The notes below the pieces were generated by a model that saw only the letters and a list, made by a program, of their open reading frames with translations, did not search any database and had not been told where the DNA came from. Below, piece after piece: positions 54,946-63,174 of a stretch of DNA of 64,000 nucleotides. The stretch spans positions 1,240,001 to 1,304,000 of the forward strand of contig CAVXHK010000001.1 in NCBI GenBank assembly GCA_963761705.1, read 5' to 3'. Positions within the stretch are counted from its first letter, which is position 1, and each line of letters begins with the position of its first letter. Source of the stretch: CAVVKW01 sp963761705. Its GTDB lineage: Bacteria; Verrucomicrobiota; Verrucomicrobiia; Chthoniobacterales; JAATET01. The position numbers and the translations under genes are program-made.

Positions 54946-55059
54946 ATGAAAGTCCGAGCCTCCGTCAAGCGCCTCTGTGAGAGCTGCAAGATCGTCAAGC
55001 GGCAGAATGTCGTCCGCGTCATCTGCAAGAATCCCCGTCACAAACAAAAACAGGGCTAG
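54946..55059 (+). CDS. rpmJ: 50S ribosomal protein L36
   Basis: L36 is the smallest ribosomal protein, a zinc ribbon. The 37-aa product is MKVRASVKRLCESCKIVKRQ followed by NVVRVICKNPRHKQKQG, with the C-x2-C ... C-x4-H zinc ligands. It is in its standard place before rpsM. Confidence 0.96.
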   Translation: MKVRASVKRLCESCKIVKRQNVVRVICKNPRHKQKQG

Positions 55060-55134
55060 AAAACTTTCGATCCTCGCTGTTTTCGAGTGGTCGAATTCTC
55101 CCTCTGATTCCTTCAACCTTACCCTTTAAACATT

Positions 55135-55530
55135 ATGCCACGCCTACTCGGAGTCGACATTCCTGGAAACAAACGCATCGAAGCTTCCCTTCCCTACATT
55201 TACGGGATCGGGCCGAAGACCGCCAAAAAGCTGCTCGAGCAGTCGGACATCGATCCGAACCTTCGGGCTAAGGACATGACGCCCGAGCAGATCGGCACGT
55301 TGATCCACGCGATCAGCGAGAGTCGCGTTGTCATCGAAGGAGATCTCCGCCGCGAAATTCAGGGAAATCTGAAACGGCTTCAGGCGATCAACTGCTATCG
55401 CGGGATCCGCCATCGCAGGGGGCTTCCCGTCCGCGGTCAGCGCACCCAAACGAACGCGCGCAGTCGCAAGGGGCCGCGTCGCACGGTTGGCGTTCAGCGC
55501 AACCCGAATGCCAAGACCGGCAAAGTTTAA
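55135..55530 (+). CDS. rpsM: 30S ribosomal protein S13
   Basis: S13 forms inter-subunit bridges in the head. The 131-aa protein starts MPRLLGVDIPGNKRIEASLP and has YIYGIGPKTAKKLLEQ, CYRGIRHRRGLPVRGQRTQT and the NARSRKGPRRTVG tail. It opens the alpha-type cluster, 75 bases after rpmJ. Confidence 0.96.
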   Translation: MPRLLGVDIPGNKRIEASLPYIYGIGPKTAKKLLEQSDIDPNLRAKDMTPEQIGTLIHAISESRVVIEGDLRREIQGNLKRLQAINCYRGIRHRRGLPVRGQRTQTNARSRKGPRRTVGVQRNPNAKTGKV

Positions 55531-55563
55531 TCCCCAGATTTTTAGATCCAGACGAGAACGACC

Positions 55564-56346
55564 ATGGCCGACGAAGAAAACACACCGAACGAAGAAACTC
55601 CCGAGAACGAGGTTAAGGCTGAGGCCAACCCGGAAACGGCTCCCGAAGCGAGCGAAACACCAGCTGCCTCGGAAGAGGAAGCAGTGACCGCCACACCAGC
55701 CGACGAGGCAGGGTCCTCCGTCGAAGCGAAGAACGAAGAAGCGCCGAAGGCGGAAGCTGCTCCGGAGGTCGAGGAAGCGCCAAAGGCCGAAGAGACGAAA
55801 ATTGAAGACCCGAAGGCTGATGTTCCGAAAGCGGACGAAGTTAAGACCGATGAAGCCGCTGCGCCGAAGGCAAAGGCACCCAAGAAGTCGAAGAAAAAAG
55901 AGGCCGAGGCAACGACGTCCGCCCAGCCCTCTGCGGTCAGCATCTCGCTGGACGACAACATCGAACCAATCAAGGTCGTCAAAGCCAAGGGGAGCAAAAA
56001 CGTCCACACGGGTATTGCTCACGTTCAGGCGAGCTTCAACAACACGATCGTCACCATCACCGACCTCACCGGAGCGGTGCTTGGTTGGTCCAGCGCAGGC
56101 AAGTGCGGCTTCAAGGGCTCTCGCAAGAGCACGGCTTACGCCGCGCAGATGGTCGCGCAGGATGCCTGCCGCCAGGCCATGGGCCACGGAGTAAAAGAGG
56201 TCGAAGTGCGCGTCAAGGGACCGGGTTCCGGGCGTGAATCCTCGGTCCGTGCGATGCAGGCCATCGGATTGGACATCAGCACGATCAAAGACGTGACTCC
56301 AGTGCCGCACAATGGTTGCCGCCCGCCGAAACAGCGCCGCGTCTGA
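55564..56346 (+). CDS. rpsK: 30S ribosomal protein S11 with long N-terminal extension
   Basis: S11 lies on the platform near the E site. The conserved part (residues about 140-260) has KNVHTGIAHVQASFNNTIVT, CGFKGSRKSTAYAAQMVAQD and VTPVPHNGCRPPKQRRV, a complete S11. In front of it are about 130 extra residues, mostly Glu, Ala, Pro and Lys (MADEENTPNEETPENEVKAE, then repeated PKAE/PKAD units and a Lys cluster PKKSKKKE). The frame is continuous and the only reasonable start with a Shine-Dalgarno region is the ATG at 55564. Total length 260 against about 130 in most bacteria. Confidence 0.93.
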   Translation: MADEENTPNEETPENEVKAEANPETAPEASETPAASEEEAVTATPADEAGSSVEAKNEEAPKAEAAPEVEEAPKAEETKIEDPKADVPKADEVKTDEAAAPKAKAPKKSKKKEAEATTSAQPSAVSISLDDNIEPIKVVKAKGSKNVHTGIAHVQASFNNTIVTITDLTGAVLGWSSAGKCGFKGSRKSTAYAAQMVAQDACRQAMGHGVKEVEVRVKGPGSGRESSVRAMQAIGLDISTIKDVTPVPHNGCRPPKQRRV

Positions 56347-56380
56347 TCGAACGAAACGGAACTCAACCATTTAAAATCTC

Positions 56381-56992
56381 ATGGCTCGTTACACAGGACC
56401 CAAAACCAAAGTCAGCCGCCGCTTCAACGTCATGTTGGGCGGCTCGGGCAAGGCTTTCGAACGCAAAAATTACCGCCCAGGCATGCATGGACCGAAGGGT
56501 TCACGCCGCAAGGTTTCCGACTACGCCCTCGCGTTGGCTGAGAAGCAGAAGCTTCGTTTTCAATACGGAGTGCTGGAAAAGCAGTTCCGCCGCTATTTTC
56601 ACATTGCGCTGAACAAGCGGGGTGTCACGGGAGAGACGTTGCTCCAGCTGCTCGAGACTCGCGTCGACAACGTCGTTTTCCGCATGGGCTTCGCGAAAAC
56701 GAGGGCCGCTGCTCGACAGATGGTTTCGCACGGCCACGTTCAGATCAATGGTCGGAAGCACGACGTTTCGTCGGCGAATTTGCGGCCTGGTGATAAGGTT
56801 CTCATCAAGGACGTGCAGGGTTCGCGCCGCCTGGCTCAGCGGAGCATGGACCAGACGGCGGTCGTGCCAGTCCCAGATTGGGTGATGGTCGATAAGGACA
56901 ATTTTTCCGGAGAAGTCGTGCGCATCCCGACGAGGGACGAAATCAACCCGATTGCGAACGAGCAGTTGGTGGTCGAGCTCTACTCGCGATAA
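56381..56992 (+). CDS. rpsD: 30S ribosomal protein S4
   Basis: S4 is a primary 16S rRNA binder. The 203-aa protein has GSGKAFERKNYRPGMHGPKG, QKLRFQYGVLEKQFRRYF and the S4 RNA-binding domain LLETRVDNVVFRMGFAKTRA and RQMVSHGHVQINGRK. It lacks the N-terminal zinc cysteines. rpoA and rplQ, which normally follow, are absent; a terminator comes instead. Confidence 0.96.
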   Translation: MARYTGPKTKVSRRFNVMLGGSGKAFERKNYRPGMHGPKGSRRKVSDYALALAEKQKLRFQYGVLEKQFRRYFHIALNKRGVTGETLLQLLETRVDNVVFRMGFAKTRAAARQMVSHGHVQINGRKHDVSSANLRPGDKVLIKDVQGSRRLAQRSMDQTAVVPVPDWVMVDKDNFSGEVVRIPTRDEINPIANEQLVVELYSR

Positions 56993-57043
56993 TTTCCCCG
57001 ACACTCAGGTTGCGCGGGTCAGTTTGACTGCGCGGCCCCGAAG

Positions 57044-57079
57044 AGGCGTTCACCGGTTGTATTGGTGAGCGCCTTTTTT
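57044..57079 (+). terminator. Rho-independent terminator after rpsD
   Basis: AGGCGTTCACC pairs with GGTGAGCGCCT (11 bp with one G-U) around a nine-base loop, followed by six T. It lies 52 bases after the rpsD stop and closes the ribosomal superoperon. Confidence 0.88.
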
Positions 57080-57540
57080 GCGGGAGCGTTCGGGGGGGCG
57101 ATGTGACAAATTGTGCGATGGAACATCGCTCGATGCTCGGGAGATGATGGAGACAAGCACCCGCGGGGTGTCAGCCTTGCCCTCGATGGGGGGCGCCGCG
57201 CGCTTGTCGGAAGGGCACAATTCGAGACGTTTCCCGACGATCGATCCCACTTTTTGGTGGGCGCTGTGCTGGTCCCGCGAGAGGGGAGGCGACGATGCTT
57301 CACGCTGGAGTCAATTTCCGTCGCCTTCTCGCAATGCCAGATTTCCATCGATTTCTGGAATCGTGCGAGAGGCCGCGAGTGCGACTTGATCTCAGAACAA
57401 GCTTCCAAAGCGCCAAGGTGCGCGCGCGAAAAATGGCAGCACTGCCATTTGAATTTGGGTCGGCGGTTGGAAATCGCCGTTCTTTGAGTTGTCCGTTCCC
57501 GCAGCGGCTTTGCGGACGTCCACTGAGCGCTGGGAGAGAG
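57080..57540. other. Non-coding region with two hairpins
   Basis: No convincing gene is seen; open frames here lack any family resemblance. Near the end are a perfect palindrome (ATGGCAG, two bases, CTGCCAT at 57431-57446) and a second hairpin of the GGCGATT...AATCGCC type at about 57459-57476, related to the repeats at 58938 and 63175. Confidence 0.45.
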
Positions 57541-57738
57541 CTATCGGGCAGCTTTTGCCGGGCGGTGGCGAGACTTGAAGACCGTGACCGCGGTGAGGGT
57601 CAGGGCAATGAGGGCGGCGGCGGGCGCGAGGTGGAGGAGCGAGTGGGTCGTCGTGTCGACTGCCTCCGGGTGGCCGCCGTGGGCGAAGGCGACGATGGGG
57701 AGTGCGAAAATCGAAAGAGTGGTGAGAATAGTTTTCAT
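57541..57738 (-). CDS. Small exported or membrane protein, unknown function
   Basis: This 65-aa protein begins with a signal-like helix (MKTILTTLSIFALPIVAFA), has HGGHPEAVDTTTHSLLHLAP outside, then a second hydrophobic segment (ALIALTLTAVTVF) and a basic end. The His-rich external part could bind a metal, but nothing identifies a function. Its ATG overlaps by ATGA the stop of the small frame upstream on the same strand. Confidence 0.55.
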   Translation of the reverse strand: MKTILTTLSIFALPIVAFAHGGHPEAVDTTTHSLLHLAPAAALIALTLTAVTVFKSRHRPAKAAR

Positions 57739-58007
57739 CGGCAGCGGCGCTGAGAACTTGAACGTGGTGGGATGGATTCGCAATTGGAAACTGAACGGGA
57801 CCAGGTCCGACTGAGGATTTTGCTGCCGCGATTGATTTCGTCTTCGAGGCGATCGATGAGGTCGGTGACGTCGCGGTCTCCGTTTTTCATGAGCTCGATC
57901 TGGATGATGAGCACCTCGGCGGTAGTGAGGAGGGTGCGTGTTCGAGCGACTCGGCGGTGTCTGGGTAGGATTGGTCGCTGGCCCGTCGGCGGAGTTCCTC
58001 GTTCCTA
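57735..58007 (-). pseudogene. Frameshifted small ORF, unknown family
   Basis: Two pieces in different frames look coding: first RNEELRRRASDQSYPDTAES followed by LEHA, then after a shift near 57917 LLTTAEVLIIQIELMKNGDR and DVTDLIDRLEDEINRG. Together they would form a helical protein of about 80-90 residues without a recognised family. I find no proper start codon for the first piece. The second could be translated alone from ATG 57890. It lies between urate oxidase and the small membrane protein. Confidence 0.4.
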
Positions 58008-58033
58008 ACAAGGGTGGGCAGGGGACTGGCCGT

Positions 58034-58873
58034 CTACCTTTGGATCTTGGCTTCGATTTGGCCGTGGGGGTCGTCGGCGGGGAGGAAGGTGAGGTTGGGG
58101 TTCTCGAAGCCGAGCGGTGCCAGGTTGGCAGTGAAGTAGTGCTTGTTGGGCATGCTGAGGTCGATTTCGGCGATCGCGGGGGCGGCAGCGAGGGCGGCTT
58201 CGCCCATCTCGAAGAGGGTGCGCTGCACGGAGGGGCTAAAGTTTTTGGTGAAAATGGCGAGGAGGGTTTCGCGGACTTGGGCGTTGGTGGCACGGAAGTC
58301 GCCTTCCGGCTTTTCCCACTTCCACGTGGCGGCCAGTTCGGTGGAGAGGATGCGGTCGGCGGCGTCTGGAAGGGTGGTGAATTCGGTGTGGTCGAAGCCG
58401 GTGAAGGCGGAGTTGGTCGCGTTAAGAATGACGAGTCCGCGGACCCCGGAGTGGAGGGTGAAGCCGTCGCGGGTGGCGAGGAGGCGGGTGAACGGTTGGC
58501 CGCCCGCGGCGGCTTGGAAGCTGTGGGGGGCGGGTTCGCCGTCGACGGTGAGGCGCTGCCAGGTGAACTCGCGGAGCTCGACGTGGACGCGGTCGACGTG
58601 GGGGTGGGTGTCGAGGAAATGGTGGCCGAGGATGAGGGCGAAGTCTTCGATGCAGGGTCCAAGGTGCTGGTGGGCGAGGGCGATGATGGTGTTTTTACAC
58701 GTGTCGGTGGCGACGATCTGGGAGTTGTCGTTGCCGAGGTAGGAGCGTTCGAACGCGCCTTCGAGGAGGACGTCGGCGTTGATTTCGACGACGGATTGGG
58801 TGTCGCCGTCGACGTGTTTGCGAAGGACGCGGACGCATTGCTTGCCGTAACGATTGGTACCGAGTGTTGCCAT
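58034..58873 (-). CDS. Urate oxidase (uricase)
   Basis: Urate oxidase converts uric acid with O2 to 5-hydroxyisourate and H2O2, without cofactor. The 279-aa protein has two T-fold halves, with YGKQCVRVLRKHVDGD, the catalytic Thr region IVATDTCKNTIIALAHQH, RDGFTLHSGVRGLVILNATN and SAFTGFDHTEFTTLPD, and a C-terminal NLTFLPADDPHGQIEA. The inner ATG at 58873 gives MATLGTNRYGKQ; the earlier ATG adds four residues. It is divergent from the plus-strand genes for the next pathway steps. Confidence 0.92.
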   Translation of the reverse strand: MATLGTNRYGKQCVRVLRKHVDGDTQSVVEINADVLLEGAFERSYLGNDNSQIVATDTCKNTIIALAHQHLGPCIEDFALILGHHFLDTHPHVDRVHVELREFTWQRLTVDGEPAPHSFQAAAGGQPFTRLLATRDGFTLHSGVRGLVILNATNSAFTGFDHTEFTTLPDAADRILSTELAATWKWEKPEGDFRATNAQVRETLLAIFTKNFSPSVQRTLFEMGEAALAAAPAIAEIDLSMPNKHYFTANLAPLGFENPNLTFLPADDPHGQIEAKIQR

Positions 58874-58937
58874 GGGGTGGAGCATAGCGTGGATCGCGGG
58901 GGGTTTTCGAAGAAAGATTTGACGCTCCGATTCCCCG

Positions 58938-58990
58938 CTGGTTCGGCGATTGCAAATTGTCGCTCCTTGAGGTGCCCTTGCGGACGATGG
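58938..58990 (+). repeat. REP-like palindromic repeat upstream of OHCU decarboxylase
   Basis: The 20 bases CTGGTTCGGCGATTGCAAAT (58938-58957) are identical to 63175-63194, and similarity continues through CCTTGA and GCCCTTGCGG. The core can form a GGCGATT/AATTGTC hairpin. The repeat runs up to the start of the next gene, which helps reject a TTG start inside it. Confidence 0.6.
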
Positions 58991-59457
58991 AAAGAGGAGA
59001 TCTGGATGGGGTGTGGGAGCACTCGCCTTGGGTGGTGGATCGGGCCTGGATGGGGCGGCCCTTTGCGGATCGGGAGGAGTTGATTGCGGCCATGGAGGGG
59101 GTGGTTGATGCGGCGTCGGGGGACGAGCGGCTGGCGCTCATCTGCGCGCACCCGGACCTGGCCGGGAAGCTGGCGGCGGCGGGGCGGTTGACGGCGGAGT
59201 CGACGGGGGAGCAGGCGGGGGCGGGGCTGGATGCATTGACGGATGAGGAGCGGGTGGCTTTCGGGGAGCGGAACGAGGCTTACCGGGAGCGGTTTGGGTT
59301 CCCATTTATCATCTGTGCGCGGGAGCACGGTAAAGGGGGGATCCTGGCCGAGTTTGACCGGCGGTTGGGGAATGGGCTTGAGGAGGAAAGGCGGGTGGCC
59401 ATTTCGGAGATCAAGAAAATCGCGCGGTTGCGGGTCCTCGATCGGATCGCGGGATGA
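58987..59457 (+). CDS. OHCU decarboxylase (2-oxo-4-hydroxy-4-carboxy-5-ureidoimidazoline decarboxylase)
   Basis: This enzyme gives stereospecific (S)-allantoin from OHCU in urate breakdown. The 156-aa protein has the active-site FEHSPW-type motif (WEHSPWVVDRAW), LALICAHPDLAGKLA with the catalytic His, LTAESTGEQAGAGLDALTDE and FIICAREHGKGGIL. A TTG at 58957 would add ten residues, but those bases belong to a repeat also seen at 63175, so I choose the ATG at 58987. The frame is otherwise complete for the family. Confidence 0.88.
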   Translation: MERGDLDGVWEHSPWVVDRAWMGRPFADREELIAAMEGVVDAASGDERLALICAHPDLAGKLAAAGRLTAESTGEQAGAGLDALTDEERVAFGERNEAYRERFGFPFIICAREHGKGGILAEFDRRLGNGLEEERRVAISEIKKIARLRVLDRIAG

Positions 59458-59502
59458 TTTTTTCTCGCCCGGAAGCGCTGAGGTGCTGAGGGTCGGAGAA
59501 TC

Positions 59503-59832
59503 ATGGCTGGGAAGTTGACGACACACGTGTTGGATCTGGTGAAAGGTCGGCCGGCCGCGCGGATGCGGATCGAGCTGGTCGACGACATGGGCGGACTGCT
59601 CAAGGACGTCGTAACGAACGACGATGGGCGCACGGTGGAGCCGATGCTTTCGGCGGCGGAACTGCGGGAGGGGACGTTCGAGCTGAGGTTTCACGTGGGG
59701 GACTATTTTGGGGATGCGGAGGGATTTCTCGACGTGGTGCCGATCCGGTTTCGGATCGCGGAGTCTGGGGGGGCTTTTCACGTGCCGCTGCTTTGCACGC
59801 CGTGGAGTTATTCGACTTACCGGGGGTCTTGA
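59503..59832 (+). CDS. 5-hydroxyisourate hydrolase
   Basis: This transthyretin-like protein hydrolyses 5-hydroxyisourate to OHCU. The 109-aa product has the N-terminal TTHVLDLVKGRPAARMRIEL (catalytic His), the FHVGDYF strand, and the C-terminal signature PLLCTPWSYSTYRGS that distinguishes the enzyme from true transthyretins. It overlaps the next gene by TTGA and follows OHCU decarboxylase by 45 bases. Confidence 0.94.
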   Translation: MAGKLTTHVLDLVKGRPAARMRIELVDDMGGLLKDVVTNDDGRTVEPMLSAAELREGTFELRFHVGDYFGDAEGFLDVVPIRFRIAESGGAFHVPLLCTPWSYSTYRGS

Positions 59833-61052
59833 AAGAGGGGGATCCATATGAGGTCGGTGCCGCCCGGTTAATCGGATGGATCGACGAACTCGCGGCGGTG
59901 TCGGACGACGTCGTTGGAACGACGCGGACGTTTTTGTCGCCAGCGATGGCCGAGGCGAACGCGATGGTGGCGGGCTGGATGCACGGGGCGGGGATGTCCG
60001 CACGGATCGACGGTGCGGGGAATCTGGTCGGGCGGTGCGAGGGGGCGGGGGACGCGGTGCTGCTGACGGGTTCGCACCTGGACACGGTGCGGAACGCGGG
60101 GCGGTTCGACGGGATCCTGGGGGTGCTGCTGCCGATTGTGGCGGTCGAGTTGTTGCGGGCGGACGGTTGGGAGCCGGGGTTTTCGCTGGAGGTGTTTGGA
60201 TTTGCGGACGAGGAGGGGGTGCGTTTTCAGGCGGGTTGTCTGGGGAGTAAGGCGGTGGCCGGGCGGCTGTCCGAGGCGGACTTCGAGTTGCGGGACCGGG
60301 ATGGAGTGACGTTGCGGGAGGCATTGGTTGCGTTCGGTGGAGGGGAATATCTGGCTCCGTCTTGGCCGGCGGGCCGGGTGTTGGGTTACGTCGAGGCGCA
60401 CATCGAGCAGGGGCCGGAGCTGGAGCTGGCGGATTGTCCGGTGAGCTTGGTAACGGGAATCAACGCGCAGCACCGGATCGCCGTGCGGGTGACGGGGCGG
60501 GCGGGGCACGCGGGGACGACGCCGATGGCGGCGCGGCTGGACGCGGGGGTCGGGGCGGCGGAATTCGCGGTCGCGGTCGAGCGCTTTGCTCGGGAGGCGG
60601 CGGGTCTCGTCGCGACGATCGGGATGTTGGAATTGCGGCCGGGGGCGGGAAACGTGATCCCGGGTGAGGCGGAGTTTTCGCTGGACGTCCGGCACGCTTC
60701 GGACGCGAGGCTGGGGACGGCTTGCGCGGGGCTGCGGGAGCGATTGGCGGAGATCTGCGCGAGACGCGGGTTGGGATTCGATTGGGATGTGGTGGACTCG
60801 ATGCGGGCGGTGGGATTTGACGAGGGCCTCACGTCGGGCTTCGAGGCTGCGGTGCGGGCGGCGGGTTGTTCGGTGCTCGAGCTGCGGAGCGGGGCGGGGC
60901 ACGACGCGATGGTGCTGGCGGAGCGGTGCCCGACGTCGATGCTGTTCGTGCGGTGTCGGGGTGGGTTGAGCCATCACCCGGAGGAATTTGTTTCGGTGGC
61001 CGATGTCGCGGTGGCGTTGCGGGTCTTTTGTTCATTTTTGCGGGGGTTGTGA
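59829..61052 (+). CDS. Allantoate amidohydrolase (M20-type Zn hydrolase)
   Basis: This M20/AllC-family hydrolase most likely converts allantoate to ureidoglycolate with release of CO2 and ammonia. The 407-aa protein has the metal ligands in TGSHLDTVRNAGRFDGILG, FADEEGVRFQ, YVEAHIEQGPELE and the final GLSHHPEEFVSVADV, and the dimer-face GRAGHAGTTPM. Related enzymes act on N-carbamoyl-amino acids or ureidoglycine; the neighbourhood supports allantoate. TTG at 59829 overlaps the previous stop and follows CGGGGG; a longer TTG frame at 59793 would overlap by 40 bases. Confidence 0.86.
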   Translation: MKEGDPYEVGAARLIGWIDELAAVSDDVVGTTRTFLSPAMAEANAMVAGWMHGAGMSARIDGAGNLVGRCEGAGDAVLLTGSHLDTVRNAGRFDGILGVLLPIVAVELLRADGWEPGFSLEVFGFADEEGVRFQAGCLGSKAVAGRLSEADFELRDRDGVTLREALVAFGGGEYLAPSWPAGRVLGYVEAHIEQGPELELADCPVSLVTGINAQHRIAVRVTGRAGHAGTTPMAARLDAGVGAAEFAVAVERFAREAAGLVATIGMLELRPGAGNVIPGEAEFSLDVRHASDARLGTACAGLRERLAEICARRGLGFDWDVVDSMRAVGFDEGLTSGFEAAVRAAGCSVLELRSGAGHDAMVLAERCPTSMLFVRCRGGLSHHPEEFVSVADVAVALRVFCSFLRGL

Positions 61053-61054
61053 AG

Positions 61055-62405
61055 ATGCGGGGAATGGTGATTCGGGGCGGCACGGTGGTGACGGACGACG
61101 CGGCGAGGGTGGCGGACGTGCGGATCAAAGCCGGACGGATCGCGGAGATCGGGCCGGGGCGGGACCGAGTCGGACGATGTGATCGACGCGACCGGGGCGT
61201 GGGTGCTGGCGGGGATCGTGGACGGGCACGTGCATTTCAACGAGCCGGGGCGGACGGAGTGGGAGGGATTTGCGACCGGGTCGCGGGCCTTGGCGGCCGG
61301 GGGTGGGACGACGTTCATCGACATGCCTCTCAACGCGTCGCCGCCAACGGTGGATCGGGAGGGTTTCGAATTGAAACGGGCGGCGGGCGAGGCGAGTTCG
61401 GTAATGGATTTTGCGCTCTGGGGTGGGTTGATTCCAGGGAATACGGGGCGGATGGAGGAGCTGGCGGCGTGCGGGGTGGTGGGATTCAAGGCGTTCATGT
61501 TGGACAGCGGGGTCGACGATTTTCCCGGGGTGGACGTGGCGACTTTACGGCGGGGGATGAGGGAAGCGGCCAGGCTTCGGCTGCCGGTGGCGGTGCACGC
61601 GGAGGACGCGGGAATCATCGCGCGGCAGACGCGGGTCTTTCAGGACGCGGGGCGGCGGGACGCGCGGGCGTTTTTGGATTCCCGACCGACCGAGGCGGAG
61701 GTCGAGGCGGTGCGGGTAGCGCTGGACGTGGCGGGCGAGACCGGGTGCGCGCTGCACGTCGTGCACGTCAGCTGTCTGGAGGCGGCGGAGCTCATCGCCG
61801 AGGCGCGGTTGAGGGGGGCGGACGTGACGTTGGAGGTGTGCGCCCACCACCTGCTGTTGGACGAAGAGGAGACGTTTCTGCAGGGAGCGATGGCGAAGTG
61901 CGCGCCTCCGCTGCGACCCGCATCGACGGTATCGGAAATGCGGGACTTGCTGCTCGCCGGGAGGGTGGATGTCGTGGGATCGGATCATTCGCCGGCTCCG
62001 CCAGAGATGAAGACGGGGGACGATTTGTTTGCGGCTTGGGGGGGAATCATGGGTTGTCAGCACGGGTTCTTGTTGCTGCTCGATTGGTTGATCCGGAAGG
62101 ACGTGGGTCGTCTGCCGGAAGTGTGGCGGACGTTGACGACGGGACCGGCGCAGCGATTTGGGCTGCCGAAGCGGGGGCTGGCGGTGGGTGGCGACGCGGA
62201 CCTCATCATCGTGGAGACAGTGGAGGACCGGGTGATCCGGCGGGAGGAGCTGCTCACGCGGCACCGGACGTCGCCTTACGTTGGGAAAAGGCTAGGGGTA
62301 CGGGTGCGGGAGTCTTATCTGCGGGGAGAACCGCTCGTTCACCGTAGCGACGAAAACGTGACGGGGCGGGGACGGTTTTTGAAACGATCCGGGCGGCTGC
62401 CGTGA
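61055..62405 (+). CDS. allB: Allantoinase, N-terminal part frameshifted
   Basis: Allantoinase opens allantoin to allantoate. The first 36 codons (MRGMVIRGGTVVTDDAARVA and VRIKAGRIAEIGPG) are in one frame; from about 61163 the protein continues in another with TESDDVIDATGAWVLAGIVD, GHVHFNEPG (metal His pair), GFKAFMLD (carboxylated Lys), VAVHAEDAG, LHVVHVS and GSDHSPAP. One extra G in the run at 61151-61163 accounts for it. Either a natural frameshift, a sequencing error, or translation from GTG 61179, which would lose the first strands. It lies between allantoate hydrolase and the sulfotransferase. Confidence 0.82.
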
Positions 62406-63145
62406 AGGTAGAATTCCTGGTAATCGGGGCGCAGAAGTCCGGGACGACGGCGCTCAATCGGATGCTCCGGCAGCACCCTGGCTTGTGTCTGGCCGAGAAG
62501 AAGGAGGTTCATTTTTTCGACCGGGACGCGGCGTTTGCGGATGGGGACCCCGATTGGGAGGAGTATCATTCTCATTTCTCGCCGGGGGACGGACAAGTCG
62601 TGGGGGAAAACACGCCGGTGTATCTGTATTGGAAGCCGGCGGCGGAACGGATTGCGCGATACAACCCGGCCATGCGCCTGCTGGCGGTGCTGCGGGATCC
62701 GGCGGAGCGGGCGTTTTCACATTGGCAAATGACGACGCGTAATGGTGATGAGACGCTGCCCTTTAGCGACGCAATCCGGCGGGAGGAGGAGCGGTGCGCC
62801 GCGGCGGGGCCTGGCGGGGCGGGGCAGCACCGGTTCTGGTCCTACGTGGATCGGGGGCGCTACGCGGGACAGATCGAGCGGTTTCGGCGGTTCTTTCCGG
62901 TGAAGCAGATGCTGGTGCTGCGGAGCGAGGAGCTGCGGGAGGAGCCGCAGGAGGTGTATGAGCGGCTGGCGGATTTCTTGGGCTTGGAGCGGCGGCAGTT
63001 TCGGGTTCGGCGGAAGCCGGTGAAGGTGCGTTACACGGACGAGATGTCGGCTGAGGATCGGGAGTATCTGCGCGGGGTGTTTGCGCCGGAGGTGGACGCC
63101 CTGGAGGAATTGCTGGGGTGGGATCTGGTGGCGTGGCGGGGATGA
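62402..63145 (+). CDS. Sulfotransferase domain protein
   Basis: This PAPS-dependent sulfotransferase has 247 aa. It shows the 5'-phosphosulfate loop FLVIGAQKSGTTALNRML at the start, EVHFFDRD, VVGENTPVYLY and the 3'-phosphate region LLAVLRDPAERAFSHWQM, as in heparan N-sulfotransferase-like bacterial enzymes. The GTG at 62402 overlaps the allantoinase stop, so it is coupled to the purine genes even though sulfation has no known role in the pathway. Acceptor unknown (polysaccharide or lipid likely). Confidence 0.87.
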   Translation: MKVEFLVIGAQKSGTTALNRMLRQHPGLCLAEKKEVHFFDRDAAFADGDPDWEEYHSHFSPGDGQVVGENTPVYLYWKPAAERIARYNPAMRLLAVLRDPAERAFSHWQMTTRNGDETLPFSDAIRREEERCAAAGPGGAGQHRFWSYVDRGRYAGQIERFRRFFPVKQMLVLRSEELREEPQEVYERLADFLGLERRQFRVRRKPVKVRYTDEMSAEDREYLRGVFAPEVDALEELLGWDLVAWRG

Positions 63146-63174
63146 TGGGACGTGTCCGGCGGAGGCGGAGCGGA

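Noticed and set aside
57541..60324. A 927-codon open frame on the minus strand
   Set aside because: It is Pro/Ser/Arg-rich shadow sequence antisense to the purine genes and uricase; only its last 65 codons are a likely gene. High GC makes long spurious frames common.
60866..62347. A 493-codon plus-strand frame over the allantoinase
   Set aside because: Gly/Arg-rich out-of-frame reading. Its middle contains the true N-terminus of allantoinase in frame, but the rest is not a protein of its own.
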